Assembly (NCBI RefSeq): GCF_001279695.1
Contig: NZ_LGDD01000034.1
Span: 1-19,284 of the forward strand
Length of the DNA stretch: 19,284 nucleotides
Direction of reading: 5' to 3'
From: Streptomyces sp. WM6378
GTDB taxonomy: Bacteria > Actinomycetota > Actinomycetes > Streptomycetales > Streptomycetaceae
In this document: positions 14,951-19,284 of the stretch, piece by piece
How the letters are laid out: the number at the start of each line of letters is the position of its first letter
Position numbering within the stretch: position 1 is the stretch's first letter
The notes under the pieces: generated by a model
The model's database searches: none
Seen by the model: only the letters and a program-made list of their open reading frames with translations
Told to the model about the DNA's origin: nothing
Position numbers and translations under genes: made by a program

Positions 14951-15007
14951 TACCCACACCGACGACGTCTACCGCCTCCTGGCCGAAGAGCTCCCCTCTG
15001 TGGTCGA

Positions 15008-15241
15008 TCAGCTGGCTGGGGCCGCAGCGGAAGAGCTCGGTTTTCCGGGCACGGTCTGCTGGCCGAAGAAGGGGTCGTCCATCAGGTGGGCCCAGCCGCC
15101 GTCCGGCTGGCGTCGGAGGATCTCCGTGGTGGTGGAGACGACGGGATCGGGGCCGATACCGGTGAGGGTGGCGGTGCTGGATACCAGGGCGATGTCGTCG
15201 ACCTGTCGGATGTCGCGCAGTTCGAGCCACGTGCTGACCTC
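15008..15241 (-). pseudogene. NTF2-like (SnoaL/DUF4440-type) protein, C-terminal fragment
   Basis: The frame reads STWLELRDIRQVDDIALVSS, then TATLTGIGPDP and TTEILRRQPDGGWAHLMDDP followed by FF. The alternating beta strands and the RRQPDGGWAHLxDDPF ending resemble nuclear-transport-factor-2-like proteins. The N-terminal helices are missing, and at its 5' side the sequence switches abruptly to a GlxA-type regulator on the opposite strand at about 15231-15241. Confidence 0.55.
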
Positions 15242-15576
15242 CGGCGGCGTCACCGCCGGCCTCGATCTGTGCCTGCACCTCATCCGCCGCGATCACGGCA
15301 CCCGACTGGCGAACCAGCGAGCACGTCTGCTGGTCGCCGCGCCGCACCGCCGACACGGCCCGACCGCCCATGCGTTGGCTGCTCGACGCACGGCTCGGCC
15401 TGGCACGGGAGCTCCTGGAATCGAGCGACATGACGGTGGAATCGGTCGCACGGCGCTGCGGCTTGGGCACGCCGGCCAACTTCCGGACCCTGTTCAAGGC
15501 CCACGTCGGAGTACCGCCCCGTACGTACCGCGAAACGTTTGCTGTTGTTCTCGCAGGTCTTCCGGTGAATGGCTGA
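15231..15576 (+). pseudogene. GlxA-type AraC regulator, C-terminal fragment
   Basis: The first part reads VLTSGGVTAGLDLCLHLIRR, then DHGTRLANQRARLLVAAPHR, the end of the DJ-1/PfpI-like domain in GlxA-family AraC regulators. The second part, from 15370 in another frame, reads RWLLDARLGLARELLESSDM, TVESVARRCGLGTPANFRTL and FKAHVGVPPRTYRETF, the second helix-turn-helix and AraC signature. The linker and first HTH between them are lost with a frame change near 15345-15370, and the N-terminus is gone. Confidence 0.7.
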
Positions 15577-15736
15577 TGCCGGCCGGACGTGTGGGGAATG
15601 GCGGGAATGCGGTGAACCGCTGTGGGGCCGGAGCCGTTCCCCTCAGTGGCGTCATCTGACGTCGGGCCCCACGGCCGGCTCCCAGCCGGCCATTGGGCTC
15701 TTGTGCTCTCAAGTGTCCCGACCGAGGGGAACGTTG

Positions 15737-17635
15737 ATGCACGCTCATCGGCTTCTTTGGCGCATCGGCCCCGATACCCACCCGCCGGGCAGGGCCCGGC
15801 GATTACGCACACACCTGTCCCTCCTGACGGCGTTCCTGCTGGCGTGCGCGGGGATCGCCACGGCCACCAGCGCGGCGCGGGCCGTCAACGGCGACGGCAC
15901 CTCGCCGTTCGCCACGTACAACATGCACGGCTCCGACAACGGTTCACGCTGGACGTCGGAGGTCGAGCGGCTGGCCGCGACCAACCAGCTGGTGGCGCTG
16001 CAGGAGGCGGGTGCCGGGCCGCCGCTGCCGGCGCACGACAACGACCGGACCGAGTTCCAGCAGATCCGGCTCACGCCCAACCGTTCCCCCCAGCCCAGTT
16101 CCGTCCAGCGGGTGACCTGGGCGGGTGGCCCCAACGGCAGCAACCGGTACGTGTACTTCCTGCAGACCGACCCGCGCCGGGTCGCCGGCACGAACCTGGA
16201 CACCTGGGACGGCGGCCAGATGAACCTCGCCTTCGTCACCGACACCCCGGCCGATCAGGTCAACGTGCTGGAGAACCCCGCCTACAACCCGGACCCCAAC
16301 GCTCCCAACAACCGCTACAGGGCGCGCCCGCTGCTCGGTCTGCGGTTCGGCAGCACCTGGTACTGGAACACCCACGCCCGCGGCGAGGACGTACAAGGAC
16401 TGCTCGGCCAGGTCCGCGACTTCATGGGCACCCCGGGCCAGCGCGGCCGGAACTGGGTCCTGGCCGGCGATTTCAACGTCAACATCCTCCACCGCTCCGA
16501 TGACGAGGCCCGCAACCAGTCGCTGCACCTGCGCGCGGACGAGGCCCTGCTGCGCACCGGCCAGCCGACGTACATCGGCGGCGACACCCCCAGCGAGCTG
16601 GACTACGCGATCACGCGCGGCGTGCCGGGAGGGTTCACCGCGACCGTCCCGAGGGGCGGCGGATCCGACCATGTGCCGGTGGAGTTCGCCCGCACCCCGC
16701 CGCCCGTGCGGGCGCCGCTCCCGTCCCACGTCTTCCACAGCGTGCTGGCCTCTCCGACCGGCGGCCTGCTGCAGGAGAACCCGAACCGCTCGATCACCAT
16801 CGGGGACGCCCGCTACAACGGCAACCAGACCTTCCAGATGTTCACCACCGACGCGCTCACCCACTACCTCCAGAACGTCGGCACCGGAGACTGCGTCGCG
16901 ATCGCGCCCAGCGCCCGCCGGGACGCCTCCACCCCGATCGTCGCCGGCAAGTGCGACGACCCGCGCGCGCAGTGGACCATCGCCCACCTCGATGACCCCC
17001 CGGCCTGGAACGACGACAACGGCGGACCACAGCGCTGGCGCAATGTCGCCGTCCCCGGACTCTGCCTGGCCCCGAACGGCACTACGGTGACCGCCGCGCC
17101 CTGCACCCAGGACGCCGCCCAGCTCTGGTGGGACAACGCCGCGTCCCCGCCCGCGAGCTGGCAGACGACCGGCGACAACGTCCGCCTGGAATCTTCCTGG
17201 CTCGGCGGCCGGCTGCGCAGGGCCGGCAACGTCCCCGGGACCTTCGTCTACACCCAGCCCACACCGCCCCGCTGGTGGTGGATCTACTGGCTGTTCTACG
17301 AGCGGCAGGACTTCGGCTGGAACATCCAGCGGATCAGCCGGGACGACAACCTGGTCCGCATTCAGAGCCTGAGCGGTACCAACCAGTGCCTGGGCAGCAA
17401 GGACGTCCACGCCACCACTCAGACAGCCGCCCTGCTCTACACGTGCGACGATGCCCGCGGCGTCGCCGGAGCCGGCCAGCGCTGGCTCGCCGAGGCATAC
17501 CCCGACGGAAGCATCCGCTACCGCAACGAAGCCAATCACCTGTGCCTGCTGGCCCCCGACGCCGACCACGGCACCGTCAACCTCTACAAGTGCCAGGACA
17601 TCCCCGCCGAACGCTGGAACATAGTCAACCCCTGA
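15737..17635 (+). CDS. Secreted CdtB-like nuclease fused to ricin lectin domains
   Basis: A 632-residue protein from ATG 15737, which has GAGGGGAA upstream; the frame is open further 5' without a better start. Residues about 20-49 are a Sec signal ending SAARA. Residues about 57-318 fit the endonuclease/exonuclease/phosphatase fold in the CdtB style: FATYNMHG (57-64), LVALQEAG (85-92, catalytic/metal Glu90), MNLAFVT (162-168), RPLLGLRFG (197-205), WNTHAR (His213), NWVLAGDFNVN (Asp245, Asn247), ELDYAITRG (Asp289) and SDHVPVEF (310-317, Asp311/His312). All expected catalytic positions are filled. Residues about 330-632 form two ricin-like beta-trefoil regions with DCVAIAP, QWTIAH, LCLAPNG, QLWWDN, then CLGSKD, QRWLAE, LCLLAPD and ERWNIV. 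CDT normally uses separate CdtB nuclease and CdtA/CdtC lectin subunits. Predicted role: extracellular lectin-targeted DNase or phosphatase. It is transcribed alone. Confidence 0.88.
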   Translation: MHAHRLLWRIGPDTHPPGRARRLRTHLSLLTAFLLACAGIATATSAARAVNGDGTSPFATYNMHGSDNGSRWTSEVERLAATNQLVALQEAGAGPPLPAHDNDRTEFQQIRLTPNRSPQPSSVQRVTWAGGPNGSNRYVYFLQTDPRRVAGTNLDTWDGGQMNLAFVTDTPADQVNVLENPAYNPDPNAPNNRYRARPLLGLRFGSTWYWNTHARGEDVQGLLGQVRDFMGTPGQRGRNWVLAGDFNVNILHRSDDEARNQSLHLRADEALLRTGQPTYIGGDTPSELDYAITRGVPGGFTATVPRGGGSDHVPVEFARTPPPVRAPLPSHVFHSVLASPTGGLLQENPNRSITIGDARYNGNQTFQMFTTDALTHYLQNVGTGDCVAIAPSARRDASTPIVAGKCDDPRAQWTIAHLDDPPAWNDDNGGPQRWRNVAVPGLCLAPNGTTVTAAPCTQDAAQLWWDNAASPPASWQTTGDNVRLESSWLGGRLRRAGNVPGTFVYTQPTPPRWWWIYWLFYERQDFGWNIQRISRDDNLVRIQSLSGTNQCLGSKDVHATTQTAALLYTCDDARGVAGAGQRWLAEAYPDGSIRYRNEANHLCLLAPDADHGTVNLYKCQDIPAERWNIVNP

Positions 17636-17833
17636 ACCCTCGCCGGGCCGTCTGGACACCGCACACGCGGCCCAGGCGGCCCGATTCAGATCCCGCCCCG
17701 GCCGGCCTCGTCATGTGGCGGGGCACGTCTGCGCTGCCTGCCCCTGGCCCGGCTTCCCCAGCCGCTGGCGTGACGGCCCCTCGGGGCGCTCGCGCTGGCG
17801 ACGGGCGGGCGGCAGCCTGCGGGGCAGGTCCGG
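17636..17833. other. Convergent intergenic region
   Basis: This 198-base gap separates the CdtB-like gene from the convergent LysR gene. It has short GC-rich inverted repeats: CCCGCC (17692-17697) with GGCGGG (17717-17722), and CCTGC-GGG-GCAGG (17816-17828). One or both could end transcription, but neither is strong. No gene is supported. Confidence 0.35.
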
Positions 17834-18673
17834 TCAACGACGTGTTGCCAGGTGGACCAGGTCGGCAACCGCGCGCAGTCGGCTCTGCGTCGGCCAGGCG
17901 ATCACGGTCGTCACGGGTGGTGCATCCAGGACCGGCACTGCGGTGAGATCCCGGCGCAGTTCGGCGCCGACGGACGCGGGCATGATCGCGGTGGTACGGC
18001 CGAGCGCGATCAGTTGGAAGAGCTGTGTCAGGTTCCGTACCTCTGGACCCGGTCCCTCCGGGTAGCCGCCGCCGGGACCGGGCCAGCGCGCCATCGGGAG
18101 TTCCAGCAACGCGGTGACCTCGGCCATCCGGATCCGTGAGCGGTCGGCGAGTGGATGGGAGGTGGGCAGGACCGCGACCTGCCCCTCGGTGTACAGGGTT
18201 TCGGTATCGAGTCCGGCCGTTGAGTCGAACGGCGAGTGCAGCAGAGCGACGTCGGCTTGGCCGTCCTGCAGCAGTTTCTGTTGCTGGTGGGCCTCACAGA
18301 GGAGCAGATCGACGATGGCCGCGCCGGGCTCCGCGCGGTAGGCGTCGAGCGGTCTGGCCAGCCACTCGTCGGCGGCGCCGGACTTCACGGCGAGGACGAG
18401 GCGGGGGCGCCGTTGCGCAGCCTGCTGGGTGCGCCGCTCGGCCGCGGCCAGCGCGCTGAGGATCGCGCGCGCCTCGGACAGCAGTACGGCTCAGGCTTCG
18501 GTGATCGTGACCTTGCGGGTGGTGCGCTCCAACAGTGCGACGCCGAGCTGCCGTTCGAGCCGGGCGATCGCGCGGGACAGCGGCGGCTGGGCGATTTCAA
18601 GACGCTGGGCGGCCCTGCCGAAGTGCAGTTCCTCGGCCAGGGCGACGAAGTAGCGCAGCTCGCGTATCTCCAT
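17834..18673 (-). pseudogene. LysR-family regulator with in-frame TGA
   Basis: The 280-codon frame from ATG 18673 reads [20 protein letters not shown], then [20 protein letters not shown] and [11 protein letters not shown], the LysR winged helix-turn-helix. A TGA at 18491-18493 follows. The frame continues without shift through AVLLSEARAILSALAAAERR and then the full effector-binding domain (ADVALLHSPFD, AVLPTSHPLADRSRIRMAEV and LGRTTAIMPASVG). LysR proteins have Gly at this point (TEAG), so a GGA-type codon has become TGA. Single nonsense lesion, otherwise intact, full length about 279 residues. The GTG at 18388 could restart translation of a domain without DNA binding. Confidence 0.85.
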
Positions 18674-18715
18674 GCCCGCACAGTAGTTGGCGGGACAGTC
18701 GACTTATGTCGCCCG

Positions 18716-18732
18716 GGTATTGGTGCGATACC
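18716..18732. promoter_or_regulatory. Candidate LysR box
   Basis: GGTATTGGTGCGATACC is a dyad (GGTAT/ATACC around 7 bases) that satisfies the LysR T-N11-A rule, 43 bases upstream of the LysR start. No intact divergent target gene follows on the plus strand, so only autoregulation could use it now. Confidence 0.45.
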
Positions 18733-19129
18733 GAGGCGGTGTTGGTGCATGGTCGAAGCGCGGCGATGCTCGCTGTCATGAGCGGAGTCGTGCCGTGGTG
18801 AAGATCCCCTGTGTTCCTGCTCGGTCGGGCTGCAGTTCAATGCGCCCCGTCATTGCCGTGTGAGCACACCAGGATCGTTCGGAGCACCTGGGCCTGCGAC
18901 GGAACGGCGCCGCAGGGAATCGGGCGTTAAGTTGCTGAAGCAGCTCGCGGGCGTCGGCGGCCACCTGCTTGAGCCGGGCTGCCGGGCTGGCCACCGCCAC
19001 CGCGGTCGAGGAGACCTTGCAAGGGCCCCGCGGAACCGCAGGAAATTGCAACGGCACTTGCACCGCGCTCGCGCAGCCGGCCCCTGTTCTGCGGGATCTG
19101 CTCACCCACGCCCAGCTCAACGGGGAGCG
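18733..19129. other. Region without a recognisable gene
   Basis: Both strands have open frames, but none shows known motifs. A minus-strand stretch near 18920-19010 reads ASPAARLKQVAADARELLQQ, helical and coding-like, possibly the tail of a lost gene. No terminator or promoter stands out. Confidence 0.3.
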
Positions 19130-19284
19130 TCAGGCCGGCTGGGATCGCTGCCGGTACTGGAGAGGTGAGCAGCCCAGGTGTTTCCTGAAGACGCGGGCGA
19201 AATTTCCCGGGTTGGGGAAGCCGCAGCGGCTGCCGACCTGGGATATGAGTTCGTTGCTCGTGGTGAGGAGGCGGCACGCGGTGT
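19130..19284 (-). CDS. AraC-family regulator, C-terminus (partial at window edge)
   Basis: The frame entering from the right edge and stopping at 19130-19132 reads ACRLLTTSNELISQVGSRCG, then FPNPGNFARVFRKHLGCSPL and QYRQRSQPA. This is the second helix-turn-helix of an AraC/XylS protein, with the signature GF.N..NFAR.F.KHLG.SP..YR. The N-terminal part lies beyond the window. It is distinct from the AraC gene at 12327-13310. Confidence 0.85.
   Translation of the reverse strand, partial: TACRLLTTSNELISQVGSRCGFPNPGNFARVFRKHLGCSPLQYRQRSQPA

Noticed and set aside
5484..17635. Ricin lectin at 5484 as a separate subunit of the CdtB-like protein
   Set aside because: They are 10 kb apart on opposite strands with unrelated genes between; the fusion already carries two lectin regions. 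Nothing in the sequence links them.
15944..17659. 571-codon minus-strand open frame opposite the CdtB-like gene
   Set aside because: Low-complexity Val/Gly/Ala translation caused by high GC; the plus strand has signal peptide, catalytic motifs and a ribosome binding site.
8928..18493. TGA codons in MFS and LysR as recoded sense codons (selenocysteine or Trp)
   Set aside because: The expected residues are Trp and Gly, no SECIS-like element was seen, and other genes here use TGA as a normal stop.
1..19284. CRISPR array, tRNA, rRNA or prophage
   Set aside because: No regularly spaced repeats, cloverleaf sequences, ribosomal RNA blocks or phage structural genes were seen on reading.

Overview
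The window looks like a chromosomal accessory region of a Streptomyces-type actinomycete. It is very GC-rich, its genes end most codons in G or C, and it uses GTG as well as ATG starts with AAGGAG-like ribosome binding sites. It holds Lrp, XRE, MarR, AraC and LysR type regulators, secreted ricin-fold proteins and IS5- and ISL3-type transposase debris. No tRNA, rRNA or CRISPR array was seen.

Layout. (1) 1-663 is mobile-element wreckage: the 3' end of a transposase, a serine-recombinase 5' fragment that the transposase end appears to interrupt, and the 3' end of an IS5-type transposase. (2) 691-3002 (minus) is a two-gene unit: a NuoF-like FMN/Fe-S protein fused to a small ferredoxin, translationally coupled to a multi-pass membrane protein of ferric-reductase type. 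(3) About 3003-5480 has no intact gene and contains a degraded ISL3-family transposase. (4) 5484-5993 (minus) is a small secreted ricin-B lectin followed by a strong hairpin terminator. (5) 6225-7979 is a damaged cluster: a cupin gene with a 5' frameshift, a MarR gene with a 3' frameshift, and an oxidoreductase reduced to its two ends. (6) 8001-11085 (minus) is an operon of alpha/beta hydrolase, metallo-beta-lactamase-fold hydrolase and DHA2-type MFS exporter; the exporter has an in-frame TGA where a Trp is expected. (7) 11196-14245 holds a SnoaL-like protein, an XRE-cupin regulator, an AraC regulator and an SDR dehydrogenase. (8) 14261-15576 is a gene graveyard with pieces of an SDR, an Lrp regulator, an NTF2-like protein and a GlxA-type AraC regulator. 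(9) 15737-17635 (plus) encodes a secreted CdtB-like nuclease fused to two ricin-like lectin regions. (10) 17834-18673 is a LysR gene broken by one TGA. (11) 19130-19284 is the 3' end of another AraC-type gene.

How it works together. The strongest regulatory signal is a 66-base promoter present twice: once upstream of the hydrolase-MBL-MFS operon and once upstream of the SDR gene, next to the divergent AraC gene. Each copy has two 14-base direct repeats exactly 22 bases apart, the geometry of AraC-family operators. The hydrolase, MBL protein, exporter and SDR are therefore probably one regulon for modification and export of a small molecule. The most notable protein is the CdtB-ricin fusion, which puts the nuclease and lectin roles of cytolethal distending toxin on one secreted chain.

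Many genes carry single-base lesions. Either this region is decaying, as Streptomyces accessory regions often do, or the assembly has small errors; the sequence alone cannot settle this.
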